The notes under the pieces were generated by a model. That model had not been told where the DNA came from, did no database searches, and saw only the letters and a list, made by a program, of their open reading frames with translations. A stretch of DNA of 30,269 nt from Mucidula mucida (lineage: Eukaryota; Basidiomycota; Agaricomycetes; Agaricales; Physalacriaceae): assembly GCA_015501055.1 (NCBI GenBank), contig JADNYV010000420.1, forward strand, positions 1 through 30,269, written 5' to 3'. Made by a program: the position numbers and the translations under genes. This document shows positions 20,716-30,269 of this stretch, piece after piece. The first letter of the stretch is position 1. Every line of letters starts with the position of its first letter.

Positions 20716-20975
20716 GCACAAACAGTTCAGAAGAGAAAAAATGATGTACTATTATTCTCCGTGGCAAAAAACGGGCAGACGGTATGTAGATTGACAGTTA
20801 ATGAAGTTCGATTTCATTGCCAATGGCACTAGGGCCGGCGCGACACGTGCACCTCTGACTTGACTGTGACCTCCATAATTCTTCCACTCGGTTAGTAGTA
20901 ACATCATAGGTAAGTCGGCGCTGTCTATTCTCTGAAATAAACTTGAACCATTCATCAGGCTTCAAGCTCAAAGTC

Positions 20976-22331
20976 ATGGACATCGATTCTCCGTCCCCAC
21001 GGCTTCCTACTGAAATATGGCTGCATATCTTTGAGATGGTCTCCCGCCGCCCTTCAGATAGTCTGAACACCAACTCTGCACCTTGGACGTTGGATCATAT
21101 CTGTTCCACTTGGCGACATCTCGTTCTTTCGAATACATCTTTGTGGTCCACCCTCATTATCACAACCGAGCCACACTTTGCGGCTCAAATTCTCATCGAA
21201 CATCTCCGCCGTTCTGGGGAGCATCCGCTCCGCATTGGTATTCAAGTCCCACTACCAGTCATTGACCCGAATGACTCTGATAGCGACGACGAGGTCCAAC
21301 TCGTAGTCGACCAGCTTCGCTTTCGACGTTTGATAGATTTACTGGTCCATGAATCTCACCGCTGGCACACCGTCGAGCTTGAAGTATATTCTTTTGTCGT
21401 CACAGATCTCGACTTAGCCGCGCGGTTGCGAGGGAGGCTCCCATTGCTTGAGGAATTTTATTTAAAGAAGCCCCCATACGATCCTCTTGCCCCCGACCAA
21501 AACCTTGTCCGGACATTCCTACAGGCACCAAATCTGCGCAAGGCTGACTTTCGGGATAATCGTCTCTTTGAGGCACCTGGCGCGGCTCACATCACGCACC
21601 TGAGCACCACTCTAAACGTTCCTTCGGATGTGCAGTACCTCTCGTCCTATGCACACATTACAGAGCTGCATCTCCGCTCCTATCATCGCAAGCCCGTATC
21701 CACTCCCATCATCCTCCCCATGATCAAGAAATTCTCAGCACGGCTTTCTATCATCCTCGATGTGCTTACACTTCCCAATCTCGAAACGCTAACAGTGCGG
21801 GACTGCTCTTCCAAGTCACGGGAGAGCCTCGAGAAGTTCTTGGAGCGTTCGCGGTGTCAATTGAAGGTGCTTTCTATTCTCAAAGGCCAGCTGCTCGCCG
21901 AGCTCGATCTTAGGGGACCGGCATTTCGATACGTGAACCGCCTCACGCTGCCCGTTCCGCAAAATACGTTGGAGACGATGGCGAAACTGTCTGACCCGGC
22001 TGTTCTGCCCTCTTTGGAGGTCGTGACGCTTATGATCAAGGACGCTCAATTCAGCGAGGAGGTCGAGAGTGTCGAAGAGGGTGCACGGGAGCTCAAGATG
22101 GAGCTCATCGCGTTTCTGGGCAAGAGACGAATGAAGTTGTTGAGATTGTATTGCGGGGACAATGATTTCGCTGCGCTCCAGAACGCGGGGCTGCGAGAGC
22201 TCGGAGAAGCCGGGTTGGCGGTGGAACTGGACCACTTCAATAGCAATCACGACGAGTGGAAGTGGTGGAAGGGTCCTCATTGGTTCCTCGCTTCACCGGA
22301 CCTCAGACATATTGCTTCATTTCTGTCCTGA
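20976..22331 (+). CDS. F-box protein
   Basis: Likely substrate adaptor of an SCF ubiquitin ligase. It is a single exon of 451 residues. The F-box begins about residue 8: SPRLPTEIWLHIFEMVSRRP, followed by WTLDHICSTWRHLVLSNTSLW, matching the family's LP-E-IF, C--W and LW positions. The rest is leucine-rich and divergent, with stretches such as LPLLEEFYLKK, APNLRKADF, ITELHLRS and LPNLETLTVRDCSS that suggest irregular leucine-rich repeats. The C-terminus is WKWWKGPHWFLASPDLRHI. Start placed at MDIDSPSP because the upstream open part lacks an ATG. Such F-box genes are highly expanded in mushroom-forming fungi. The target is unknown. Confidence 0.85.
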   Translation: MDIDSPSPRLPTEIWLHIFEMVSRRPSDSLNTNSAPWTLDHICSTWRHLVLSNTSLWSTLIITTEPHFAAQILIEHLRRSGEHPLRIGIQVPLPVIDPNDSDSDDEVQLVVDQLRFRRLIDLLVHESHRWHTVELEVYSFVVTDLDLAARLRGRLPLLEEFYLKKPPYDPLAPDQNLVRTFLQAPNLRKADFRDNRLFEAPGAAHITHLSTTLNVPSDVQYLSSYAHITELHLRSYHRKPVSTPIILPMIKKFSARLSIILDVLTLPNLETLTVRDCSSKSRESLEKFLERSRCQLKVLSILKGQLLAELDLRGPAFRYVNRLTLPVPQNTLETMAKLSDPAVLPSLEVVTLMIKDAQFSEEVESVEEGARELKMELIAFLGKRRMKLLRLYCGDNDFAALQNAGLRELGEAGLAVELDHFNSNHDEWKWWKGPHWFLASPDLRHIASFLS

Positions 22332-22394
22332 AATACGACGCCAAAATAATACTTTTCCACAACACCATCACGGTATACAACATAATCAAAACAC

Positions 22395-23505
22395 TCAAGC
22401 TGACGATCTTGCCGGCATCTGTTCAGCAATCCATTGCCCAAGAACCTCAGCATTCCGGGTCTGGATATAGATGGTCCCAGGACCGGTGAATCTAACCAGA
22501 CATCAGGACCTTCTTTAGTAAACTCGCGAGATGTACGTACCGACAAACCAATCCCTCATCAGTATGAGCTCCGGACAAGAATCCACCTGCCTGGATTCTT
22601 TCGACCTTATATTGGGCAGTCCAGGCGACAAGGTGTCCATTGTCGACGATCCATTGTTCCCCAGGTTGCAAATGCTTCTGAATGATAGCTCCGATGCTCT
22701 GGACGAAGAGAATACCCTGACCGGTAATCTGGTAGACGAACAGACCTTCGCCAGAGACTAAACACGCGTCATGAAAACGGGGACAAAGAAGGATAGAGGT
22801 GTCGTACAAAGCGCTTTTCCGAACCCTTGGGACTTTGTGGAACGAACGACGTCCATTGAACAGGCCAAGAACGCGTCTTTTCCAACGGACCAAGGCACAG
22901 AACCTTCAAGAAATTGAATAGGTATACGAAAAAACGCGCGGCGAAGTGATATACCGTCTAGTTTGATAGGGACGATATCTCCCCAGATATCGGGGGCAAG
23001 CATCACTTCTCCTGGACCGGTAAAGATTGACTCAGACATCTGCGGGATCAATGAGCTTGGCTACCCCATGAAGAGACGAAAACATACGTCGCCTCCTGTC
23101 ATCATCTTCTTGAAGCTAGCAAGATTCGAGCATTAATCCAAACTTATCAACGAACAACGTTCATCTCACCTGAATTTCAACTACGCCGGTGTTAATCACG
23201 TTGATTCACGAAAGAGAGTCGAGTGCATACCTTTCCTTTGATCTGAACAGTGCCAGCCATCGCGACCATTGATCCTGGCTTTCCCTTGACCTGATAATTC
23301 GGCTGCAAGTTGATCGAGAGCAAACTATTGCTATCTTATGATCGACTCTGTACTGCATTGCCCTCAAGGCCCCAGTCGTGTCCGATGGCTGCGTGAGAGC
23401 CGTGTCCTTGAGACGTGGTGGCCATGGTGGGCTGAGGAGGAATGCCGTGGCCAAATGAGGAGGCATCATACCGCCCGGCTGAGGTCCCATTGGCATTTGG
23501 GGCAT
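22395..23505 (-). CDS. AIM24: AIM24-family mitochondrial protein, N-terminal frame break
   Basis: The AIM24/TraT-like beta-roll family is linked in yeast to mitochondrial inner-membrane organisation. Exons give LQPNYQVKGKPGSMVAMAGT, VQIKGK, an 11-nt microexon, FKKMMTGGD, MSESIFTGPGEVMLAPDIWG, GKDAFLACSMDVVRS, SGEGLFVYQITGQGILFVQS, LQPGEQWIVDNGHLVAWTAQ and FTGPGTIYIQTRNAEVLGQW, with the stop at 22395. The C-terminal three quarters is fully in frame. Upstream, YRVDH (23338-23352) and DSNSLLSINL (from 23335 down) are clearly parts of one conserved segment but sit in different frames: two bases remain where three are needed at 23336-23337. I see no splice site that fixes it. The Met at 23505 begins a Met/Pro/Gly-rich leader MPQMPMGPQPGG; the true start may lie up to 23540. 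Confidence 0.8.
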
Positions 23506-23540
23506 GGCGTACTGCTGAGAGTGTTGGGGTGATGGGACAT

Positions 23541-24424
23541 GGTGGCAAGACAGGATTAGGCGTTCAATTCAATACCCCCTTGCCTTTATATTCGAGATCG
23601 GAACAGCCACATAGTCGGGCGCTGAAACGTGCACACCCTTTACGGCACTGCAGTGCAGACCAATCTTCCAATGGTTTGATGGGCGTCGGAAAGAATGGCA
23701 ATCAAGGCGGCCCGGCGCACTGCGGGAGGTCCTGCACTGCCACTTTGCACTTTCGATGATCGCCAGCAAGATGAACAACAGCGCCGTTCTCCAGTCCTGC
23801 GATTGCATCTTTCTGAAATCTCTACGCTGCCACTCTTATCAGTGTACCTAAATATTTGCTCTGTTAAGGCATAGTGCATCCTGAGATGTAAGTTCACTAC
23901 GTACTTCTATCGATGCGCGCACATTGCATAGTAGTAAGTGAAGCTCCATTCCGTTTAGCCTGATATGGCCAGCTTGATGAACTGCACTCCGCTCTCTCCG
24001 AGGGCGAAGATGTATCACGGTCAGCGCCTGCATTCCGGTCACTCAGATGAGACGTGCGCTCCGATACTTCTGCATGACACTGACGGTAGCGAGATCCTCA
24101 TCTCCGGCACAATACCGCATCTGACCGTTGAAGCTTTGTTTCGCTTTACAGCTCTTCATTCAGACTCTGAAACATACTTATGACAAGAAACTCACGGTAT
24201 ACAGTTGAATTTTATACATATGCACAGTAGCTACAGTTGTCCTACGTTATGCGTGCTGTTTCTTTACGATTTTACTGTTACAGTACTGTTTGTTGATGCG
24301 CTCTCAAGCTGAGTTGGTCGGAGCTTTTAATGCCGATAGAGCCGAGCGTCCAGGAGAGGAAATTGGTTCCCACGGCAGGAGGTCTTAGCGGCTGGATTAC
24401 TTCCACGGACGACCACAACCTGCG
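23541..24424. other. Intergenic stretch between divergent genes
   Basis: It lies between the AIM24 start and the small protein gene at 24425, so it should hold both promoters. Short open frames on both strands, the longest on plus at 23442-23759 and 23965-24183, show no domain or splice logic. I saw no repeats or RNA genes in it. Confidence 0.5.
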
Positions 24425-24838
24425 ATGCCCAAAATCCGAAACGACCACTCTCGTCCAAGCACAAGTGCCTCGCCACAGCACGAAAACAAATTTATCGTCT
24501 TCACCGATGGAAAAAGACGCGTTTTATTGACGCGCACCATCCTCAAGGGCACCTACGATGTCAGTCCATTTCCACGACTTTGAAACGCGTCTGACTTTCG
24601 AATTTACCCTTAGGACGCGCTCGACGTCCTCTCAGGCCACTTTCCCAGCATACCGCGCGACAGAATGACACTGCAGACCAACAAACTGGAGGCGTGTGAC
24701 GGGGCATTCGTCGATTATACCCAGGGAGAGTTGGAGCGAGGTTTTGCCACATCTATACTCGGTGATGTTGGTGGAAGGAGACCTATCGGTGCTGCCGCCA
24801 GGTATATCTTCCAGCATTCATCTTTTTCTGTCCATTAA
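24425..24838 (+). CDS. Small unknown protein, probable frame break near C-terminus
   Basis: Exon 24425-24559 and exon 24614-24838 (intron 54 nt, gtcagt to cttag, phase 0) give 119 residues as they stand. The protein opens MPKIRNDHSRPSTSASPQHE, then ENKFIVFTDGKRRVLLTRTI and DALDVLSGHFPSIPRDRMTL, then LEACDGAFVDYTQ. From 24740 the coding-looking sequence is ESWSEVLPHLYSVMLVEGD, which lies in another frame; removing one base from the ggg at 24721-24725 would join them. In that case the protein would run on to the stop at 24891-24893, overlapping the next gene's start codon. It resembles small basidiomycete proteins with a ubiquitin-like body, but I cannot name a family. Function is unknown. Confidence 0.5.
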
Positions 24839-24889
24839 ACGCGTCTCGACAGCCCTCATAACCCTTCTCCCCCTTCACCAATCAAGAAA

Positions 24890-26195
24890 ATGACCGTCAC
24901 CGTCCAAAACACTACCGGAAAACGCGTCGAACTGGAGCTCAAATCATCACAAACCCTTGTTTCCAGCGTGCTCTCCGCCTACTGCTCACATATGAAGACC
25001 GATTCCGCGTCCACCAACCTCTACAATGGCACGACTCTATTACCTAGAGGCGCGACGCTTGCGTCACAATCTATATCCGAGGACGCGCTTCTTACAGCAA
25101 AGACCGGCTCTCCCTCCCTTTCTCCATCGAAGCAAAAATTCACCGTTTACCTTACTGAGGCTAATGGAGAGAAGTACGGCTTCATGGTGTCAAGCAATAC
25201 TTCACTCTCCTCCATCAGATCCGCGTATATGGCGCGATTCTTCAAGGGCAATCTTGAGGACGAACCACGATTCCTTACTTCAAACCTCGAGCATATCGAT
25301 ACCAACCTTAGAGTGGCGGATTATGACTTGCATGACGGCGACGAGATCATCCTCATGAAACCGCAACGTGGAGGGAAGCCGGTGATATATCTGTTCTCTC
25401 CCGCTTCCATCCAGGCATCCGTGCGACTCTCTCTCGTCAAGGATTGGGCGTTCTCCGCCATTTATCCAGTTGTACCCATCAAGACATACCCCCCAGTTGG
25501 TCAGACTCTGGAGTGGCACGTCCAAACACATCCTGATGGGACGTTAACGGAATATTCGACAAATCTCAGGACGACCTATTTGTTCTGGGAGGCAGAGTAT
25601 GTCTGGCTAATTTTTTATTCGCTTGTTTTGACAATCTTCTAGAACCCAGTCGGATCGACATAACCCACTATCTCCTCCTCCGTCGCCCTCTGATGGCCCG
25701 GTGTTCAATCCGGTGCACAGTACAGTCACAGATTTGGACTCTGTAGTCCTTCCCGTCACGCAAATAACTCCTTACCTGGATGCTGCGCTCACCGCACTCT
25801 CACTTCATGTAGAGGCCCGAACATCATTCATAACGTGAGCGTCCCATGAACGTCTGTCTGTTCCTTATTAACGTGAACAAATTAGGTACTGGCTGCCCTC
25901 GATTCTCAAACATACCCATATTGCTTTGCGCTTCGTACCCCAGGCAGCATATGAGACAGCTGCTCCACTAGAAGTTACACCTCAGCCCGACGTGCTGACT
26001 AGAATATTCATGCTTTGGAAGGGTGTCACGTCGGCAGAGTTACACTCGGGAGTGTGGCAAAGCTCGGTGCAACGTGCAGCCCTCGACGTCGAAATGTGGA
26101 AGGGTATCGTCGGTATCCAGGAGTTCCCGAGCATGTACGACGAGAGTGCGTTCAGAGTACTGGAATGGGGAGGAATGGAGGTTCACAAGTCATAG
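24890..26195 (+). CDS. Ubiquitin-like (Rad60/SUMO-like) domain protein
   Basis: Three exons (24890-25596, 25643-25834, 25886-26195) give 402 residues with clean frame junctions. The N-terminus MTVTVQNTTGKRVELELKSS and LYNGTTLLPRGATLASQSIS look like a first ubiquitin-like fold. A second, about residues 85-160, reads FTVYLTEANGEKYGFMVSSN, RFLTSNLEHIDTNLRVADYD, LHDGDEIILMKPQRGG, resembling the Rad60/SUMO-like fold (D-D-I-ending hairpin). After IYLFSP comes a C-terminal region conserved in mushrooms as far as I can recall: YWLPSILKHTHIALRFVPQA, EVTPQPDVLTRIFMLWKGV. There is no diglycine at the C-terminus, so it is not itself a modifier. The role is unknown; a protein-interaction scaffold is one guess. 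Confidence 0.7.
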
Positions 26196-26370
26196 AAGGC
26201 GCCTTAACTCAACCACTAATTTATCTCATTTAAGCATCGTATATAGTTGGAATGCATCAGAATTAGTCTCGTCTGAAGGATTCGTTGCGTTCTACGTTTC
26301 TGCAGCTCCTTGTACATTTTAAATTATAGGCGTGTACATGGGTCTAATGTCTAATAATTGCAAAGAAGTG

Positions 26371-27838
26371 CTACACAATCTCATCACGAGTCTTCTGGCC
26401 ATCCCAGACAGACGACGTCCCATCATCATTCTCGTCCAGCTTTGCTCGACTCCGTGTCAGATCCGTGTTCTCGATAGTAAATCGAGGTCGATCCCCGAGC
26501 TCGTGTTGTTCAACGTGAACGAACACTTCAGGGCGCGTCGTCGTGGTCCCTGTTCGACCGGCTGACCTTTTCCTGCCGCCACTAATGCCGCCACCACTGA
26601 TCATGCCCGACCGAGAATTCGAGTCGGGATTCGAATGAGAGTAGGACCAACCACTTCGTGAGTTTAACGAACTCAAGAGCGTGTTCGTGTAGAGTTTGCA
26701 CAGCGGGAAGTTGAAAATCAGATGTCTAACAAGAACATTAACATCCTTTAGAAGAGCGCACGGAGCATATGGAGAACCTACAATCCACTCGGATTTACGA
26801 GGAACAGGACGAGATCGATGATGGCGCAGATGGACGTAACCAGGCCAGTTTGAATCGTGACTGCGAAGGTTCAGCCAGAGTGAAAGTAGTGAAAATGGGG
26901 GACATACGTCGTATAATGCGGTCGACCAGCTCGTCCGAACCCTGGAAACCAGTCTTGTGCCGGCGCCTGGGCGTGGTTGAGTTGAAGTCCTTATCAGAAA
27001 AGAAAGAAGACGCACAGATACCACACCAAGATTCCCGTCACACACAAGTCCGCTATGCAAGAAGAAGCAAGCCAGACAATGACGACAGCTTGGAACTCTT
27101 GGAATTTCGTGAATTCGGATGTCGTTCTGATCTCGGCGGCGGTAACAATGCCAGCAACTGTTTTGAATCTAAGTTTACGATAGTAACGGGGTAAGGTCAC
27201 CTTACCAGTTCCTGCCATGGACATGGCGACCACCACCGTAGTGAGATACCAGTTGGATGTCAAGACTTTGACGCGCCACGCGAAGAAAAGCTGCACTACG
27301 CCCGAGATGATACCCTGAGAGAAAACACCAAGATGAGACACAAAACTCGAATAGAGAGTGGCTTTCTCACAGTCAAGGCGGGGTCTAAGAAACGGAGATC
27401 AGGTCAAAACCCGCATTTTGGGCATAGAAATCCTACACACCAGTTGCAAACAACCAGGTAGCATTCTGCAGATATTCCGCGTCGTCTGTTGTGCACCTCT
27501 TTCAATATTCGCCACACAACCATGGTAGTCGAGACGTACTGAAGTGATTTATGAGCGCGACATACATGTCGATGCCGATGAAGATCGAATTGGCCAAGTT
27601 TGCAGCTACAAGCATGAACACAAACGTCTTCATCCACAGCTTGTCGCGTCGCTTGTACGTTTTCATGTAGATGTACAACTGGGTCATAATAATGCCCAGC
27701 AATATGAAGTTGAACATCAGGCCGATGAGCATCGGGCCATGGCTAGATGTACCATTAGAAAACTCCGCGGAAAGGCAGATAAAATCCCACTTACGCGACG
27801 CTAGCAGGATTCGGGCTGGTGCTGGGAGAGGACGCCAT
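26371..27838 (-). CDS. DUF6534-type multi-pass membrane protein
   Basis: An integral membrane protein of a family largely confined to Agaricomycetes, with no known function. The start at 27838 (MASSPSTSPNPASVA) splices to HGPMLIGLMFNFILLGIIMT. Further helices are MKTFVFMLVAANLANSIFIG, GIISGVVQLFFAWRVKVL, LTTVVVAMSMAGT, EFQAVVIVWLASSCIADLCV and VQTGLVTSICAIIDLVLFLV. The family hallmark LFNFPLCKLYTNTLLSSLNS follows the last helix. The cytosolic tail is Gly/Ser-rich (SGMISGGGISGGRKRSAG), then acidic, and ends DEIV at 26371. I could join all junctions in frame, with about seven short introns. The DPALTG motif between helices is as in relatives. It appears intact, unlike the other membrane protein gene at the start of the window. 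Confidence 0.88.
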
Positions 27839-28607
27839 GATGCGCACACCGCCACAAGGCCATGCATGCTGATATATAAAGCTGTATCTCTAAGCACGCG
27901 TTAAGTTTTGCCCTTCGACGCCATAGCGCCAGGAGCCCCTAAATCGGTACCCTTCTGTCGGACAAATCGAACAGGTTGTATCGCTGCGATCGCGAGAGGA
28001 CCCCCTATAACATGTTGATCCGGATCAGTCAGTGTGAGGCAACCAGGACCTCTCATTCATCAGAGACACATAGCAGCATAAAAGAGGTCGCACTGTAAGC
28101 GTAGAAAGGATTTCCGGTCCAGCAGACGCGTACGCTGTTGGTTGAAGCGAGAGAAAGGCCATCCCGGCAACATCCGAAGAAACCTTTTTTTGATTTTGAA
28201 TATTCCGTCAAAATCTTCAACTATATTGCTGTCACTGCAAATTTCTTTAGATAGATAGATAGATATATTTTAGCCTGCGTCTAGCCCTTAAAGAACACAG
28301 CAGATCGTTGGGTTCAGCTCGAACCCGGAGAGAGACAAATATTATTACCTTTCGTGAGGCTACCCCCCAGTCCGTCGGGTCGAACACAAGACGTGAACGG
28401 AGCCCCGGACTGCCCACGAAAATTTCAAGATAGCGCACAGTGGCCAGTGGCCACTGACTGGAGACGACTAGAATACCTCCATGGATCTAAGGTGGTCCGG
28501 AAGAAGGCCCTCACCCATCCCCATTCCGAGACATTTTCCCCAGTGTTCGCAGGAAACTGACGGTACTAGGTACCACTAGGTGAAACGACAGCAGATCGAG
28601 TACCTAG
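27839..28607. other. Intergenic stretch with simple repeats and palindromes
   Basis: No gene is supported. It holds a gata tetranucleotide run (28248-28265), a 19-nt palindrome (28438-28456, arms cagtggc and gccactg), and ctaggtac-type inverted repeats at 28566-28620. The open frame 28354-28560 on plus has no recognisable features. Confidence 0.5.
28248..28265. repeat. (TAGA)n microsatellite
   Basis: Four and a half uninterrupted taga units upstream of a T-rich patch. It lies in the intergenic region after the DUF6534 gene. Confidence 0.85.
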
Positions 28608-29058
28608 CTGTACCTAGTGGCTGCCAGGATACTGTCGACATACAACGCGTCTCCGAATGACCAGAGGTTGGTTACGGTAAGTGCTCTCTTGTGTGGCGCT
28701 TGTAATGGAGTGATGCCATTCCTTCCATCTGGAGCATCATGCATCATCAGCGAACCATGACTGCTCTAGGTCTTCTTCACCTTCGGGGTGCCATTCAATG
28801 GCCGTGATGTTGGTGAACCCCTAAAGTTTCGGTTCAAAGAACTACTGCTGACTCCTATACCCACGTATGTTAGCTTGATATTTTTTGTTGTTTCCATTTG
28901 ACGCGTTTCGTGATAAATAACCTACGCCTATTTCTGGCCCTCTCAGATTTATCGGAAGCGGTGAATACCATGATCGTTTTGATTTGCTGGAGCTTGGTGA
29001 AATACTTGAAGATCTTTCGCCTATGAATACATGTACGGTCTTGTACGGCGTGACATGA
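28608..29058 (+). CDS. Unrecognised coding-like exons, incomplete 5' end
   Basis: Three segments join in frame through GT-AG introns. Exon 28608-28676 reads LYLVAARILSTYNASPNDQR; exon 28770-28864 reads VFFTFGVPFNGRDVGEPLKF then KELLLTPIP; exon 28947-29058 reads FIGSGEYHDRFDLLELGEIL and ends GVT and stop. The introns (93 and 82 nt) are longer than most here. An in-frame TAG precedes the first exon and could be an acceptor, so the 5' part and start codon are missing from the model. No family recognised. It may be a gene fragment or a real small gene whose first exon I could not find. Confidence 0.4.
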
Positions 29059-29441
29059 GTGTTTCGGGCTTGCCTAGCCAGCCTGGAAGGCTGTCAGACG
29101 ATGAAAGGCCCGTCGTTCTGCGACGCCACAATCTGGGTTGTCGTGGTTTTTCACCCTACGGCATTTCACACCCGGGAAGGAATCAGCGCCTCTTTAAGCT
29201 CTAAGCTTCTAACACCAGAAACCCCTACTGGATTCAGCAGGATCCTGAATCACCTTTTGAAATTAGGGCCGCTAGCATCATTCTCTCCGCTCACACTCGT
29301 ACCTCCTGCCCACAGAGATAACGAATTCCTCCTGTAATGAACACTCGTGCACACACTAAATCCTCGGGTTATATAAAACCCTGACATTCAGTTCGTTATT
29401 CTTAATATACAGGTGTTTGAAGTACTAGAATATATCAAGCG

Positions 29442-30245
29442 CTAGCTTTCGATAACACAATCTAGGCGTTTGGCATCGGCGAGCGATTTGAGTATGTGAG
29501 TCCAAAGATGCTGTAAATGCGCTGACTTGGATGCAAGCGATGATGCTGCTCGTGACGTATAGACCGATGTCCGATGGAAGTTAGGCATTACTCCTCGAGA
29601 CCTATCAAGCCTGTTGGATCTACGGGTGGCTGATTCGCTCAGGTCATTGTTTGAAGGAAGTTCCATGTAACTCGTCGCAGTCAGACGCCGTCTCTTTGTT
29701 GGCAAGCTCAAAGAGTCGGGCTCGTCGGGCCCTGCCCTCTTCTGATGACTAGGCGTGAGGAGTGTGCGTGAATGACTTGAAGGCAGTGCTGATAACGATG
29801 GTGATGGTGGTCGACGACTCGCCCGGGTCCTGGAAATATTGGGTACCGTTTCCGGACTAAGCGAACGATAGAGTCTAGCTCCCAGCATATACAACCTCCG
29901 GCGGTTTGAACTATCAGAGCTAGTCGGAGATTGCACATAGGTTAAACGCCGCCTAGTCGTCGGTGGATCCTGGGATCTCTCCTGCACAGTCTGCAGAGGA
30001 ATCGGCGGGAGTGGAATAACTATAGGTCGAAGCTCCTCGCAGTCGATAAACATCGCATCGACGAAATGGACGACCCAGGTAGATGGAAGTGTGGCGCAGG
30101 GATCGGGAGGAGCGCAGGGAAAATGCACATCGAGGTTGTCCCACGCTTCAGTTCCAAAGTCTGCAAAAGCACACGCGAATAGGAGGGATAGCATGTCCGG
30201 CATGGATGTAGAGCGAGAATGAAGTACAACTTCGCAATGCGACAT
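29442..30245 (-). CDS. Hypothetical Ser/Arg-rich protein
   Basis: A single open exon of 267 codons opening MSHCEVVLHSRSTSMPDMLS, with the ATG at 30245. The first 85 residues are folded-looking and acidic-hydrophobic (FADFGTEAWDNLDVHFPCAP, STWVVHFVDAMFIDCEEL). The rest is disordered: Ser, Arg and Pro-rich, with basic clusters TTRRRL, SNRRRLYM and PTKRRRL that could act as nuclear localisation signals. The C-terminus regains helix-like character (LQHLWTHILKSLADAKRLDC). No family recognised. The length of the frame supports a real gene, but the start is only 25 nt from the window edge, so an upstream exon could exist. Confidence 0.6.
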   Translation of the reverse strand: MSHCEVVLHSRSTSMPDMLSLLFACAFADFGTEAWDNLDVHFPCAPPDPCATLPSTWVVHFVDAMFIDCEELRPIVIPLPPIPLQTVQERSQDPPTTRRRLTYVQSPTSSDSSNRRRLYMLGARLYRSLSPETVPNISRTRASRRPPSPSLSALPSSHSRTLLTPSHQKRAGPDEPDSLSLPTKRRRLTATSYMELPSNNDLSESATRRSNRLDRSRGVMPNFHRTSVYTSRAASSLASKSAHLQHLWTHILKSLADAKRLDCVIES

Positions 30246-30269
30246 ATTTGTAGTAGTGTGGGAGCCCCT

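Noticed and set aside
28307..28330. gggttc-agctc-gaaccc hairpin resembling a tRNA T-arm
   Set aside because: The loop lacks the TTCRANNC consensus and there is no acceptor stem or anticodon arm.
29059..29337. 92-codon plus-strand open frame
   Set aside because: No ATG context, splice signals or protein features; it begins right after the stop of the candidate exon trio.

Overview
The window looks like nuclear DNA of a mushroom-forming basidiomycete (Agaricomycetes). Genes are cut by many short GT-AG introns, mostly 45 to 65 nt. Both strands are used without operons. Several products belong to families typical of this class: basidiomycete multi-pass membrane proteins including a DUF6534 type, an F-box protein, and a ubiquitin-like fold protein. 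All exon structures were worked out by eye from splice signals and reading-frame continuity; no database search was run.

Layout. 1-2.3 kb: a decayed seven-helix membrane protein gene (minus) with an internal 106-bp duplication, then unassigned DNA. 2.3-7.7 kb: an intact full-size PDR/ABCG transporter (minus). 8.0-10.3 kb: SPT20, a SAGA subunit with a very glutamine-rich tail (minus). 10.7-12.8 kb: ADE16/17-type bifunctional purine enzyme (minus), with a 466-bp inverted-repeat element (MITE-like) in its upstream region. 13.5-14.7 kb: a possible small membrane protein (plus) tail-to-tail with a mitochondrial coiled-coil MCUR1/FMP32-like protein (minus). 14.8-15.7 kb: unrecognised coding-looking exons (minus). 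16.0-16.3 kb: a small secreted cysteine-rich peptide gene (plus). 16.3-17.9 kb: gene-poor DNA with paired hairpin repeats. 18.0-19.4 kb: an unrecognised gene with an in-frame stop (plus). 19.8-22.3 kb: NAD(P)-binding protein and F-box protein (plus). 22.4-23.5 kb: AIM24 (minus), with an 11-nt microexon and a frame break near its N-terminus. 24.4-26.2 kb: a small unknown protein and a ubiquitin-like protein (plus). 26.4-27.8 kb: DUF6534 membrane protein (minus). 28.6-29.1 kb: unrecognised exons (plus). 29.4-30.2 kb: a serine/arginine-rich hypothetical protein (minus).

The housekeeping genes (SPT20, ADE17, AIM24, mitochondrial protein) are unrelated functionally, and I see no biosynthetic cluster or defence system. 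The most unusual items are the secreted six-cysteine peptide with a dibasic processing site, the repeat-rich stretch just downstream of it, the MITE-like element, and the AIM24 microexon. Several genes carry single-base frame breaks while their neighbours are fully intact. This may mean real decay in the lineage-specific genes or indel errors in the assembly.
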